From Ferdinandcohnia sp047238305 (GTDB taxonomy: Bacteria > Bacillota > Bacilli > Bacillales > Bacillaceae_L): 64,000 nt of DNA. How positions within the stretch are numbered: position 1 is the first letter of the stretch; each line of letters opens with the position of its first letter. The stretch is taken from contig NZ_JBDFMO010000001.1 in NCBI RefSeq assembly GCF_047238305.1, positions 4,154,001-4,218,000 on the forward strand. Reading direction: 5' to 3'. Positions 16,744 through 25,398 of the stretch are shown here, piece by piece. A program made the position numbers and the translations under genes. A model generated the notes under the pieces. It ran no database searches and was not told the origin of the DNA. It saw only the letters and a program-made list of their open reading frames with translations.

Positions 16744-17601
16744 TTGAAACAAACTGATCATATGGGATTCAAACATTCCTCTAGTAACCGACCGTTGGAA
16801 ATCTATATGTTTGTTGATCCACTATGTCCTGATTGTTGGGCATTGGAACCCATTTTAAAAAAGCTATCAATTGAATATGGAAAGTATTTTACGATTCGCC
16901 ATATTTTAAGTGGCCGCCTTGCTTCCTTGAATATTCAAAAGAGGAAAAAGCCTGCTGACATGGCTCAAGTGTGGGAACGCACTGCTAGTCGATCAGGAAT
17001 GTCTTGTGACGGAACCCTATGGCTTGAAAATCCGATTTCTGCTCCTCATTCTGTTTCCATTGCGATTAAAGCTGCAGAACTACAAGGAAAAAAAGCAGGA
17101 ATCCGTTTTTTACGAAAGCTACAGGAAAATCTTTTCCTTGAAAAACGGGATATTTCAGATGCTGATGTATTATATGCATGTGCAGATGAGGTTGGTCTGG
17201 ATGTTAACGAATTTAAAAGCGATCTTCATTCATCAAGTGCTGCAAAAGCATTCCAATGCGATTTAAAAATCACATCTGAAATGGAAGTTGAGGAAATTCC
17301 GACACTTGTTTTCTTTAATGAGAACATTGAAGAGGAAGGTCTAAAAATCACCGGCTGCTATCCATATGAAATGTATGTTCATATTATTTACGATATGCTC
17401 GGTGAAAAAATAGAACCAACTCCTCCACCGCCATTGGAGGATTTCTTAAAATACTTTAAATTCGTTGCCTCAAAGGAAATTTCCGTTCTATACGATTTGC
17501 CTATACCAGAAGTCGAACGTGAAATGAAAAAGCTCATATTAAAGCAAAAAGTCGAACAAGTTCCTGTTAAATACGGAACATTCTGGAGATATATAGAATA
17601 A
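16744..17601 (+). CDS. spxH: SpxH (YjbH), ClpXP adaptor for Spx
   Basis: 285 aa, a DsbA-like thioredoxin-fold protein that presents Spx to ClpXP for degradation. The CPDCW motif (C28-C31) follows the first beta strand, as in this family. IPTLVFFN marks the cis-proline strand, and a C-terminal winged-helix-like segment follows (about 225-285). TTG start at 16744 is supported by AAAGGGGG. The truncated globin gene yjbI that separates yjbH and yjbJ in B. subtilis is absent here. Its target, Spx, is encoded 5 kb away at 22398-22793. Confidence 0.93.
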   Translation: MKQTDHMGFKHSSSNRPLEIYMFVDPLCPDCWALEPILKKLSIEYGKYFTIRHILSGRLASLNIQKRKKPADMAQVWERTASRSGMSCDGTLWLENPISAPHSVSIAIKAAELQGKKAGIRFLRKLQENLFLEKRDISDADVLYACADEVGLDVNEFKSDLHSSSAAKAFQCDLKITSEMEVEEIPTLVFFNENIEEEGLKITGCYPYEMYVHIIYDMLGEKIEPTPPPPLEDFLKYFKFVASKEISVLYDLPIPEVEREMKKLILKQKVEQVPVKYGTFWRYIE

Positions 17602-17603
17602 CG

Positions 17604-17640
17604 AAAAAGACTTGGAATCCAATTGATCCAAGTCTTTTTA
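17604..17640 (+). terminator. Intrinsic terminator of spxH
   Basis: AAAAAGACTTGGA (17604-17616) pairs perfectly with TCCAAGTCTTTTT (17627-17639), giving stem plus T-run. Confidence 0.9.
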
Positions 17641-17753
17641 CTATATATTTCAATAAAGGGGATGGGAGAAATTTCACTTCAAACAAAGGGGTGTTGTTTG
17701 TGTGATTACTTCTTGATTACATAATAGCAAGGTTGATAACCATTTTCAACTAT

Positions 17754-17771
17754 TTGTACATTTTTTCACAA
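17754..17771 (+). promoter_or_regulatory. Rex-like operator candidate
   Basis: TTGTACATTTTTTCACAA differs at two positions from the Gram-positive Rex site (TTGTGAA-W4-TTCACAA). It lies 100 bases upstream of the small membrane protein gene and just before a possible -35 element TTGTCA (17774). Function not shown. Confidence 0.35.
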
Positions 17772-17871
17772 AGTTGTCAAATTCCTATTCTTAAAGTAGA
17801 TGCTTGGACATAAATATAAAGTATAGAAACAATAAGGTAAAAATTCATTCATTTGTATGGAGGATGTAAGG

Positions 17872-18051
17872 ATGAGGAGAATCGGACTGATTATTGGGAC
17901 TTTCATGATCATCATCACTTTTGGACTAAATATATTGGGATTAATGAAATTAATTCCCCTTTATATCACAACCCCTCTTTTATTTCTTTCGTTACTTGTC
18001 ACATTTGTTATTTATAATAACCGAAATCGTTTCAGGGGGTTTCGTTCATAG
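17872..18051 (+). CDS. Small two-helix membrane protein, 59 aa
   Basis: Start ATG at 17872, 7 bases after GGAGGA. There are two hydrophobic segments (about 4-25 and 28-47) and a basic C-terminal tail (NNRNRFRGFRS), so a hairpin with both ends inside is likely. It holds the position of yizD in B. subtilis, but the sequence is too short to name confidently. No function known. Converges with pepF; a Rex-like site lies upstream. Confidence 0.7.
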   Translation: MRRIGLIIGTFMIIITFGLNILGLMKLIPLYITTPLLFLSLLVTFVIYNNRNRFRGFRS

Positions 18052-18055
18052 CAAA

Positions 18056-18076
18056 GGGCATCCAAATTGGATGCCC
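18056..18076. terminator. Bidirectional hairpin between the small membrane gene and pepF
   Basis: GGGCATCCA and TGGATGCCC form a perfect 9-bp stem around AAT between two convergent stop codons. T-runs on either side are short. Confidence 0.7.
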
Positions 18077-18089
18077 CCGCTTATTTTTA

Positions 18090-19910
18090 TTACTTATTTA
18101 ATAACTTTTCCATTTCAGTTAACTTTGCTTCGAATACTTTACATGCTTCTTTAATTGGATCTGCAGAAGTCATGTCCACACCTGCATTTTTCAGTACCTC
18201 AATTGGATAATTCGAGCTACCTGCTTTTAGGAAGTTATTAATATAACGGTCAACAGCAGGCTTACCCTCTTCTAAGATTTGCTTACTTAATGCTGTAGCA
18301 GCACTAAAACCTGTTGCATACTGGTACACATAATAATTGTAATAGAAATGTGGAATACGTGACCATTCTAGACCAATTTCCTCATCCACGACAATATTCG
18401 GACCAAAGTATTTTTTATTAAGATCATAATACATTTCGGTAAACAAATCAGGTGTTAACGCTACTCCCTCTTGTGCTTTCATATGAATCATATGTTCAAA
18501 TTCAGCAAACATGGTCTGACGGAATACAGTTCCTCTAAAGCCCTCTAACTGGTGATTTAAAATATATAATCTCTTTTGATCATCATCAAGAGTTTTTAAT
18601 AAATAGTCTCCTAAGAGTGCTTCATTACAAGTAGACGCCACTTCGGCAACAAAGATAGAATAATTTCCATACGTATATGGCTGATTATTTCTTGTATAGT
18701 AGCTATGAACGGAGTGTCCAAATTCATGTGCTAATGTAAATAGATTGTTGACATTGTCCTGCCAGTTCATAAGAATATAAGGATTTGTACCATATGTTCC
18801 GGAAGAATATGCACCACTTCGTTTTCCTTTGTTCTCGTGAACATCCACCCAACGATTTTCAAAGCCTTCTCTTAAGACATTTAAATAATCCTCACCTAAT
18901 GGCGCAAGTCCTTTTAGGATATAATCCTTTGCTTCCTCATAGGAAACCTCCATTTTTACATCTTTTACAAGTGGTGTATAGAGGTCATACATATGAAGCT
19001 CATCCACTCCAAGTTCCTTTTTGCGAAGATCGACATAGCGATGTAACAATGGCAAATGTTCATTAATGGTATTCACAAGATTATCATAAACGGACTCAGG
19101 AATATTATTGCTGCTCAAGGCTGCTTCGCGAGCAGACTTATAATTGCGAACACGCGCATTAAAGTTATCCTTTTTTACAGTTCCACTTAACGTGCTGCCG
19201 AACGTATTTTTAAAATTGCCATATGTGTCATAGACAGATTTAAATGATTCTTCTCTAACGCGTCGGTCTGAACTTTCAAGGAAGTTAATATAACGACCAT
19301 GTGTAATTTCAACCTCTTCTCCGTTCTCATCTTTGATGGTTGGGAAAGTTAAATCAGCGTTGTTCAGCATTCCAAATGTATTGCTTGAAGAATCCATTAC
19401 CTCATAGGCTTGTACAAGTAATGCTTCTTCTTTTGCAGATAAAACATGTGGGCGTTCACGGTTGATATCGTTTAAAGCATGCTCGTAAACCTTCAATTCT
19501 TCCTTTTCGGACAGGAAAGATTTAATTGTTTCCTCATCGATTGTTAGGATTTCAGGTACGATAAAAGAAAGTGCACTTCCTACTTGTGTATATAAATTTG
19601 TTGCACGATCATATAAACCTTGATATAACGAATTTGAAGTATCTTGGTCATTACGCATATGTGCATATGTATATAGTTTTCCCATTCGTAAAGAAATGGC
19701 ATCCTGATACGCTAAAGCCTCATGAAGCTTATCCGCAGATTCACCAAGCTTTCCCTGGAATTCTTCAATTCCAGAAATCATTTCTTTCACTTCAGTAAAT
19801 TCCTTTTCCCATTCAGCATCTGAAGCAAAAATATCTTCTAATCTCCATGTATCCTGCTCGGCAATTTCATTCCGATTTGGGAGTTTCTTTACAGTTGATT
19901 GTTCCGCCAT
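18090..19910 (-). CDS. pepF: Oligoendopeptidase F
   Basis: 606 aa, a cytoplasmic M3B zinc metallopeptidase that cleaves short peptides. The active site HEFGHSVHSYY lies about two thirds along, with the downstream zinc-binding glutamate in VAEVASTCNEALL. The oligopeptidase N-terminal domain precedes it. Start ATG at 19910 after AGGAGG. Directly downstream of coiA (94-base gap) as in B. subtilis; it probably digests peptides delivered by the nearby opp/app importers. Overproduction of PepF has been linked to sporulation in B. subtilis. Confidence 0.96.
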   Translation of the reverse strand: MAEQSTVKKLPNRNEIAEQDTWRLEDIFASDAEWEKEFTEVKEMISGIEEFQGKLGESADKLHEALAYQDAISLRMGKLYTYAHMRNDQDTSNSLYQGLYDRATNLYTQVGSALSFIVPEILTIDEETIKSFLSEKEELKVYEHALNDINRERPHVLSAKEEALLVQAYEVMDSSSNTFGMLNNADLTFPTIKDENGEEVEITHGRYINFLESSDRRVREESFKSVYDTYGNFKNTFGSTLSGTVKKDNFNARVRNYKSAREAALSSNNIPESVYDNLVNTINEHLPLLHRYVDLRKKELGVDELHMYDLYTPLVKDVKMEVSYEEAKDYILKGLAPLGEDYLNVLREGFENRWVDVHENKGKRSGAYSSGTYGTNPYILMNWQDNVNNLFTLAHEFGHSVHSYYTRNNQPYTYGNYSIFVAEVASTCNEALLGDYLLKTLDDDQKRLYILNHQLEGFRGTVFRQTMFAEFEHMIHMKAQEGVALTPDLFTEMYYDLNKKYFGPNIVVDEEIGLEWSRIPHFYYNYYVYQYATGFSAATALSKQILEEGKPAVDRYINNFLKAGSSNYPIEVLKNAGVDMTSADPIKEACKVFEAKLTEMEKLLNK

Positions 19911-20004
19911 TTAATAAAACCTCCTATTTCCTATTACACTAAAAGGTATTCGATACCTTATTGATTATCTCCTTTTTTATTCAAAAAGTTCAAGTTTTTT
20001 GAAT

Positions 20005-21243
20005 TCAACCTCGACTTAGATCTCTACCAATATTAGATTGTGCCAATCCGATTTCTTCATGCTTTCCAACACTTGCCAGCAATTTTTCGTCCGTAGTACT
20101 CGCTTCATCTAAACTTGTTGGAATAGTAAAATCCTTTATTTTTTCATATTTGGTTTTAGACATTTTTTTTAGATTGCCTGCTTTCACCAATACATGTAAG
20201 TACTCCTCAACCGCTAGTGAATATTGTGTATGAAACACCAGCGGCAGCTGTCTAATCACAATATCTTTTGATGCAATTCGCTTTGAAATGACCTCCATTA
20301 CTTTAGAAAAAAAGAAAGTATCCCCACTCCGAAGGTGAAGCAACAGATCTAGCAATATCCACATTTGCCAGATCATTGGGGGTGTGTGAAACCAATAACC
20401 TGATGGTACAGGTAATCCCACTTCACACGGTAAATGGGCGGGCGGAATTCGTTTTTGATAAAGCGTGGTCAAAAATGAGGACAAATGGGTAGAGGTATAA
20501 ACGAAATAGCTTGCTCTCCACTTTTGTTTTTTTCTACCCCAAATAGGTTGCAAAGTAAATATACGATTGCCCGGATTCAATAGTTCTGAAAATGATATTT
20601 CTTTTTCTTTATAAAAATACATCGAGCAAAAAGCTTCAGTTGTTGTAAATGGTTGAAGATAAAAGAGTTTAACAAATGTAGAAGTATCTGGACAGTAATA
20701 AAGGATGCTAGGGTGGATAGGTTGGTTGAAGGAGGTGGCAAACAGCCATTGAAACGGTGAAAGTTTTACAGAATGGGTAGATATCCGCTTAAACCATTTA
20801 GCACCCAAAATCCAAATAGGTACAATTCCTTCCTTCTTATAGGAATCGGATCTCTTTTTAAATAAGGGATAATCAAGTTGGGAGCATTGGTACTCAATTG
20901 CGAAGCGTTTGTTAGGTGTGGTGACCAAGAGGTCTGGACGTTGTGAGATTTCTGGTAAAAACGGCTCAAGCTTGACATCATACCCTTGGGCTTTGAACCA
21001 TTGGAAGAGCTGTCGTTTTCCCTCAAGGTGATACTCAGACTCTGGTTCGGTTTTAACCGTACACTCTACTCCTTTTAGATGTGCAAAATGATGGGTCTTT
21101 TTCAAACCTGCCTTCAATTGGACTTTGCTTTGGCATGCCGGACAATTAAATGTCTCATGGCTGCGGAGCTCAAGTAAATCGGAACGCTTCCATGTCTCCA
21201 CGAGTGATATGTACTGACCGTTTTCACGTAATGCAACAAACAC
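20005..21243 (-). CDS. coiA: Competence protein CoiA
   Basis: 412 aa, slightly longer than the B. subtilis protein. GTG start at 21243 after AAAGGAGATGAT. The N-terminal CPAC motif (C34, C37) and HHFAHLKG form the probable zinc region. The nuclease-like core follows, with RPDLL (D104) and FAIEYQCS (E117, Q119), the D-ExQ pattern of a PD-(D/E)XK fold. The C-terminal half is poorly conserved. CoiA promotes recombination during transformation. No clear ComK box was identified upstream. Confidence 0.92.
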   Translation of the reverse strand: MFVALRENGQYISLVETWKRSDLLELRSHETFNCPACQSKVQLKAGLKKTHHFAHLKGVECTVKTEPESEYHLEGKRQLFQWFKAQGYDVKLEPFLPEISQRPDLLVTTPNKRFAIEYQCSQLDYPLFKKRSDSYKKEGIVPIWILGAKWFKRISTHSVKLSPFQWLFATSFNQPIHPSILYYCPDTSTFVKLFYLQPFTTTEAFCSMYFYKEKEISFSELLNPGNRIFTLQPIWGRKKQKWRASYFVYTSTHLSSFLTTLYQKRIPPAHLPCEVGLPVPSGYWFHTPPMIWQMWILLDLLLHLRSGDTFFFSKVMEVISKRIASKDIVIRQLPLVFHTQYSLAVEEYLHVLVKAGNLKKMSKTKYEKIKDFTIPTSLDEASTTDEKLLASVGKHEEIGLAQSNIGRDLSRG

Positions 21244-21333
21244 GGCATCATCTCCTTTTTCCTATTAGGTTGCTCCTTTAAAATAGCATAGAAAATATGT
21301 TTGTACAATTTAAAAATTATGAACATTTCTCCA

Positions 21334-21369
21334 TAAAAAAAGCCGATTCCAAAAATGGAATTCGACTTA
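21334..21369 (-). terminator. Intrinsic terminator of mecA
   Basis: On the minus strand AAGTCGAATTCC pairs with GGAATCGGCTT (one mismatch) around a T-rich loop, followed by seven T. Confidence 0.85.
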
Positions 21370-21371
21370 GG

Positions 21372-22040
21372 TTATAGCGAGAAATATTTAACCAATTCAT
21401 TTAATGCATTCTCATCGATAATCTTTTTACCATACTCTTCAATTCTATGAATCGACATTGCTGACTCTTGCCCATACTCCAACACAATGCTAAGCATATC
21501 TTCAAGTTCATCTTCAGTGTAGAGTTCTTCGTTGAAATCGATAAATAAGTAGTACTTATTTTCGAAGGAGTACAATGAATTACTTAATCCTTCAAGTTGG
21601 ATACGATGTGCTAGCGAAATGACATCCTCAAAATCTTGGAACCGAATTAAAAATTGGAAGGTTTCTTCCTCAAATTCTTCAATAAAATCTTTGTCCTCAT
21701 ATTTTGAATGAAATTGTTGATCAAGTAAAGATTCAATCTTTTCATCAACTGGAAGTTTATCGTCACCAACAGGAAGTTCATATTTATTCCCATCTTTTGA
21801 AAGCTGTGCTCGTGTCACAAGAACTTCTAGCCCTTTTTCTAACGCCTGGACTTGGATCCATAGTGGACCATCAATCGTGAATTCTTCTTCTTGATGAATT
21901 TCATCCATCATTTCCCAAAAGAGCTCTTCACTTCGCTCACGGTTATACCAAATTTCTTCACGTTCAAACCCGCGCTGTTCTATGTCATTATATGAAATAT
22001 AGAATTTCACTGTATATTCGTTGATTCGTTCGATTTCCAT
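21372..22040 (-). CDS. mecA: Adaptor protein MecA
   Basis: 222 aa. The N-terminal substrate-binding domain begins MEIERINEYTVKFYISYNDI, the usual MecA opening; an acidic linker (about 85-125) is followed by the C-terminal ClpC-binding domain (about 130-220). MecA delivers ComK and other substrates to ClpCP. Start ATG at 22040 after GGGAGAGG. Own terminator; 357 bases separate it from spx, so it is transcribed alone. Confidence 0.96.
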   Translation of the reverse strand: MEIERINEYTVKFYISYNDIEQRGFEREEIWYNRERSEELFWEMMDEIHQEEEFTIDGPLWIQVQALEKGLEVLVTRAQLSKDGNKYELPVGDDKLPVDEKIESLLDQQFHSKYEDKDFIEEFEEETFQFLIRFQDFEDVISLAHRIQLEGLSNSLYSFENKYYLFIDFNEELYTEDELEDMLSIVLEYGQESAMSIHRIEEYGKKIIDENALNELVKYFSL

Positions 22041-22357
22041 TACAGAACCTCTCCCTTCTTGCTCAGATTTTGAAGGGACGTTATACCCCCGAGCCAGATG
22101 CTCTTTTATTCACTTTTCCCATAAATGTTGTAGAATAACCTACAGATAAGAAAAAAGTCTATATCTTGTACTTTTATTTTATGTTAAAAGATATGAGAAT
22201 GGAAATAAAAAAGGTTAATTTTTAAAAAACAGTTGTTTTGCCCGGTTTTTCATGCAAAAGAGCATGAATTTTGATGAAATCATTTCAGGTAGCTTCTGTT
22301 TTATGTACCATTATAATATGAAACGCATCAGAAAACGAGTAAAATGTCCTAATAAAC
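22041..22357. other. Intergenic region between spx and mecA
   Basis: AT-rich DNA with no credible gene. It must hold the mecA promoter; a TATAAC (minus, 22080-22085) is a weak -10 candidate. A 7-bp inverted repeat TTCATGC/GCATGAA (22249-22268) is the only other structure I see. Confidence 0.5.
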
Positions 22358-22391
22358 AAAAAAACTTCTACGTTTTGACAGTAGAAGTTTC
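22358..22391 (-). terminator. Intrinsic terminator of spx
   Basis: AAACTTCTAC and GTAGAAGTTT form a 10-bp stem with a 9-base loop on the minus strand, followed by a T-run. Confidence 0.9.
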
Positions 22392-22397
22392 TTGATG

Positions 22398-22793
22398 TTA
22401 GTTTACTAAGCGTTGTGCTTCCTTTAGTTGGAAGGTACGAACTTTCCTTGGTAAAAACCTACGGATTTCGTCCTCATTATATCCTACCTGAAGTCTCTTC
22501 TCATCAATAATAATTGGTCGACGAAGAAGGCCAGGATTTTCTTGTATTAATTTGTATAAATCCTGAAGAGGCATTGTCTCCAGATTTACATTCAATTTTT
22601 GGAAAACTTTAGAACGAGTTGAAATAATCTCGTCTGTTCCATCTTCCGTCATACGTAAAATTTCTTTGATCTCCTCGATTGAAAGAGAATCAGAAATAAT
22701 ATTTCTTTCTTGATATGGAATTTGATTTTCCTCTAACCATGACTTCGCTTTACGGCAAGAAGTACAGCTTGGAGAAGTATAAAGAGTAACCAT
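22398..22793 (-). CDS. spx: Redox-responsive global regulator Spx
   Basis: 131 aa, the exact family length when started at ATG 22793. An ArsC-like fold binds the RNA polymerase alpha C-terminal domain and activates thiol-stress genes. The redox switch C10-x-x-C13 is in SPSCTSCRK. TRSKVFQKLN, RRPIIIDEKRL and a C-terminal LVN close to the LAN degradation tail are present. It is degraded by ClpXP with SpxH, encoded at 16744-17601. A PerR-like box lies about 100 bases upstream. Confidence 0.97.
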   Translation of the reverse strand: MVTLYTSPSCTSCRKAKSWLEENQIPYQERNIISDSLSIEEIKEILRMTEDGTDEIISTRSKVFQKLNVNLETMPLQDLYKLIQENPGLLRRPIIIDEKRLQVGYNEDEIRRFLPRKVRTFQLKEAQRLVN

Positions 22794-22894
22794 TAACCTT
22801 ATCACTCCCTTAAAAAGTAGATTATTACTTAACAATCAGCATGATTGGTCATGGATGTATATACTAAATTAAAATTAGTTTAATTAAGTAATTT

Positions 22895-22909
22895 CTTTAA
22901 TTATTATAC
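22895..22909 (-). promoter_or_regulatory. PerR-like box upstream of spx
   Basis: The minus strand reads GTATAATAATTAAAG, matching 12 of 15 positions of the PerR consensus TTATAATNATTATAA and containing a TATAAT -10 hexamer. In B. subtilis the intergenic spx promoter is repressed by PerR. No good -35 was found. Confidence 0.45.
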
Positions 22910-23031
22910 CTCAAATTTTCTGAGAAAGATAGACAATTTTGAAGAAAACTTTTAAATCATTAAGACCTTGATACATCTAGAGTTCTAAATAGAAAAGCAA
23001 TAGGAATGATCTGTTCCTATTGCTTCAATAA

Positions 23032-23607
23032 TCACACATTTTTTAAGATGTCCCGATTATCATTATTGTCGTTAAATGATAATACTTGACTAACATCTTG
23101 GTAAGATTCGCCATAAAATTCTTTATCTTTATATTTGTGGATTTCTTCATATGTTTTTTTCATGGCTTCATAAATAAGTTCTTCAGATTGATTTGTTGGG
23201 GACCAATATAAAATTTCCATCTGGTTACGTTCATTTGTTGCCAATGATTTGCGTTCGTAACCAATTGAGGTGGCATGTTCAAAACCTTCCCGTTTATAGA
23301 ACTTAAGTCTTTTCTCAGTATCTGAGTCTTCGTAATTCACGGGTTCGACCTCAAGGATTATTGGTTTACCCTTTTTCTTTAATTTTTCGATGAGTTTATG
23401 ACCTAAACCTTGTCCTCGGGATTCTTTTGAAACAAAAAGGTAATCGATAAAAATAAAGCTGTCTAACTCAGCAAACATCAGAACATGATAAGTACCCTCA
23501 TCTTTGTAATAAATATCTCCTTTTTCCTTCAATAGAGTTTCCATATGTTCTTTTGATTTCATTTCTTCAATTGGAAAATACTGATTTAATTTCTCGTACC
23601 AGTTCAT
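23032..23607 (-). CDS. yjbC: GNAT-family N-acetyltransferase YjbC
   Basis: 191 aa. Start ATG at 23607 is 7 bases after AAGGAG and gives the YjbC N-terminus MNWYEKL; a longer frame would add 45 unrelated residues. GNAT fold with the acetyl-CoA loop SRGQGLGHKLIEKL (about 76-89) and FYKREGFE. Substrate unknown. In B. subtilis yjbC and spx are co-transcribed from upstream promoters as well as the spx-proximal one, and the order is kept here. Confidence 0.92.
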   Translation of the reverse strand: MNWYEKLNQYFPIEEMKSKEHMETLLKEKGDIYYKDEGTYHVLMFAELDSFIFIDYLFVSKESRGQGLGHKLIEKLKKKGKPIILEVEPVNYEDSDTEKRLKFYKREGFEHATSIGYERKSLATNERNQMEILYWSPTNQSEELIYEAMKKTYEEIHKYKDKEFYGESYQDVSQVLSFNDNNDNRDILKNV

Positions 23608-23756
23608 ACATCTACTCCTTGTATTTTTAAATTGGACATCCTTAGTGTATGCAATATAAAAGAGATTGTTCTCATTTTTCATTATTCCCTCTTTTAATAA
23701 TACTTCACTTGGAATAGAATAGAAGTAGGAATGCGTTTTCATTGAGGGGGATATTC

Positions 23757-23942
23757 ATGGCAAGCTACATAATGGATTTAGGTCTAATTGCTGTTTTAGT
23801 CATTGGAATTACTGCTTTAATGGGTGTTATGGCAAATGGTGTTGGAGAACGAGTTTTTGGCGGTAAGTCTGGATCAGATATCGTTAATCGTGATTCCCAT
23901 GTGAAAACTGGTTGGAAAAACGTAGGTGGACGAAAAAAATAA
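23757..23942 (+). CDS. Small membrane-anchored hypothetical protein, 61 aa
   Basis: ATG at 23757 follows GAGGGGG by 6 bases. There is one hydrophobic segment (about 6-28), then a glycine- and lysine-rich soluble tail (VFGGKSGSDIVNRDS...GGRKK). No family recognised. It diverges from yjbC and converges with the DUF4015 gene. Confidence 0.65.
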   Translation: MASYIMDLGLIAVLVIGITALMGVMANGVGERVFGGKSGSDIVNRDSHVKTGWKNVGGRKK

Positions 23943-23950
23943 CAAACTAA

Positions 23951-23989
23951 AGGCTGGTCCCAAAGGAAATGGGACCAGCCAGTTTTTTT
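23951..23989. terminator. Strong bidirectional terminator
   Basis: GGCTGGTCCC and GGGACCAGCC form a perfect 10-bp stem with a 9-base loop, followed by seven T on the plus strand; it separates two convergent genes. Confidence 0.9.
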
Positions 23990-25195
23990 CTATGGTGTGT
24001 AATCCACACCTTTTGTATAGGTGTTTGCAGCGTTCCAAATTAAGAACTCTTGAATACCTTGGTCTTGCAATCCTTTTATTTGCGCCTCTATTTCATCCTT
24101 GCCGTAAACCGTATAATTTCCTTTTCCAAGCCAGCTTGCTGTAAAATCCTGTAGCCACGGTCTTGAAATAGGTCTATTTTCGATTTGATCAAGCTTATGG
24201 TTTTCAACCTTTGCATATTCTGAAACTAAACGATATGGTTCTAAGTCAGGTCGTGCAATTCCAAAATAGGATGTCCAGTGACTTGGATAAATCATGGAAG
24301 AAATGACATCGACATTCTCAGATATCTTAGAGAAATTTTGACCAATTCCTGGTGCCTCAGGCAATGTTGCTGTATATCCAAAAATATCAACTGAAACCTT
24401 AATGTGATATGGCTCTAATTTTTCCTTGGCATATGCTACAAAATCCGTGACAGCAGCAACACGTTTTTGCACATTATCTGTATTTGCCTTCTCATATTCC
24501 CCAAAGCCATAGGTTAAGGATCCATCACGTTTCTCAAATCCTTCTGGAAAACGAACATAGTCAAATTGTATCTCTTGGAATCCAAGCTTCGCCGCTTCAA
24601 TTGCAATCCCAACATTGTGATCCCAAACTTCTTTTAAAAATGGATTCACAAATGCTTCCCCTCGTCCATTCGTCCAAACCTTATCGCCTTCTTTAAAAGA
24701 TAAATCCGGCCTTTGCTTTGCTAATACAGAGTCTTTAAATACGACAACCCTTGCGATTGGATAGATTTGCTTCTCCTCGAGTTTTTTTAGCAGAGCTGAT
24801 GGATCTTTAATATAGTCTTTGCTTATCCCTTGATATTTTGAGCCCTGTGGTGGTACGTAAGTCAAATATCCGAAATCGTCCTTAACATCAATGACCATCG
24901 CATTTAGATCCGTCTCTTCAATAAACTGGACAAGTCGTGGAAAACGGTCTCCCCCCGCTGAATGTGCTGATACATAAATTCCCCTAATAGCATCAGGATA
25001 TTCGAATTGATAGCCTGAATCAAATTCAAACCGGGTCACCATTTCTGGGATTTCTTTTTTAGTTATGACCGATTTACTTATAGAATGAGATTCCATTGTA
25101 AATATTTTATTTTCTGCAAATCCTGTATCATTTACATAAAACACGCCGAATCCAATTAAAGCGATAACCAATAGAAAAGAGATAAATTTTTTCAT
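23990..25195 (-). CDS. DUF4015 putative glycoside hydrolase, secreted or membrane-anchored
   Basis: 401 aa. Start ATG at 25195, 5 bases after AGGAGG. An N-terminal uncleaved signal or anchor (about 4-22) is followed by a TIM-barrel-like region: IRGIYVSAHSAGG, LNAMVIDVKDDFG, IARVVVFKDSVLA, IQFDYVRFPEGF and VDIFGYT. The aspartates in VIDVKDD and FDYVRFP are the probable active-site acids. I recognise this as the DUF4015 group, putative carbohydrate-active enzymes of Bacilli. Substrate unknown; cell-wall or exopolysaccharide is likely from location. Confidence 0.82.
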   Translation of the reverse strand: MKKFISFLLVIALIGFGVFYVNDTGFAENKIFTMESHSISKSVITKKEIPEMVTRFEFDSGYQFEYPDAIRGIYVSAHSAGGDRFPRLVQFIEETDLNAMVIDVKDDFGYLTYVPPQGSKYQGISKDYIKDPSALLKKLEEKQIYPIARVVVFKDSVLAKQRPDLSFKEGDKVWTNGRGEAFVNPFLKEVWDHNVGIAIEAAKLGFQEIQFDYVRFPEGFEKRDGSLTYGFGEYEKANTDNVQKRVAAVTDFVAYAKEKLEPYHIKVSVDIFGYTATLPEAPGIGQNFSKISENVDVISSMIYPSHWTSYFGIARPDLEPYRLVSEYAKVENHKLDQIENRPISRPWLQDFTASWLGKGNYTVYGKDEIEAQIKGLQDQGIQEFLIWNAANTYTKGVDYTP

Positions 25196-25371
25196 ACTTT
25201 CCTCCTTCCTTCCCACTCTTTACTTACAGTTTATATGAATTTTTCAGGAAATAATACAAATTTAGACAAACTTTTCATAATTTTAATATTTATTCAATTG
25301 TATGAGCTCGTTTGTCTTTATATTATATTCTTCTAATAAACCCTTCTGTTATTAATGGTAAATGTATTCAA

Positions 25372-25398
25372 AATAAAAAATGGCCCGTTAGGCCATTT
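25372..25398 (-). terminator. Intrinsic terminator of the opp operon
   Basis: AAATGGCC (25378-25385) and GGCCATTT (25391-25398) pair over a 5-base loop; the minus strand continues into T-rich sequence. The stem overlaps the oppF stop codon. Confidence 0.85.
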
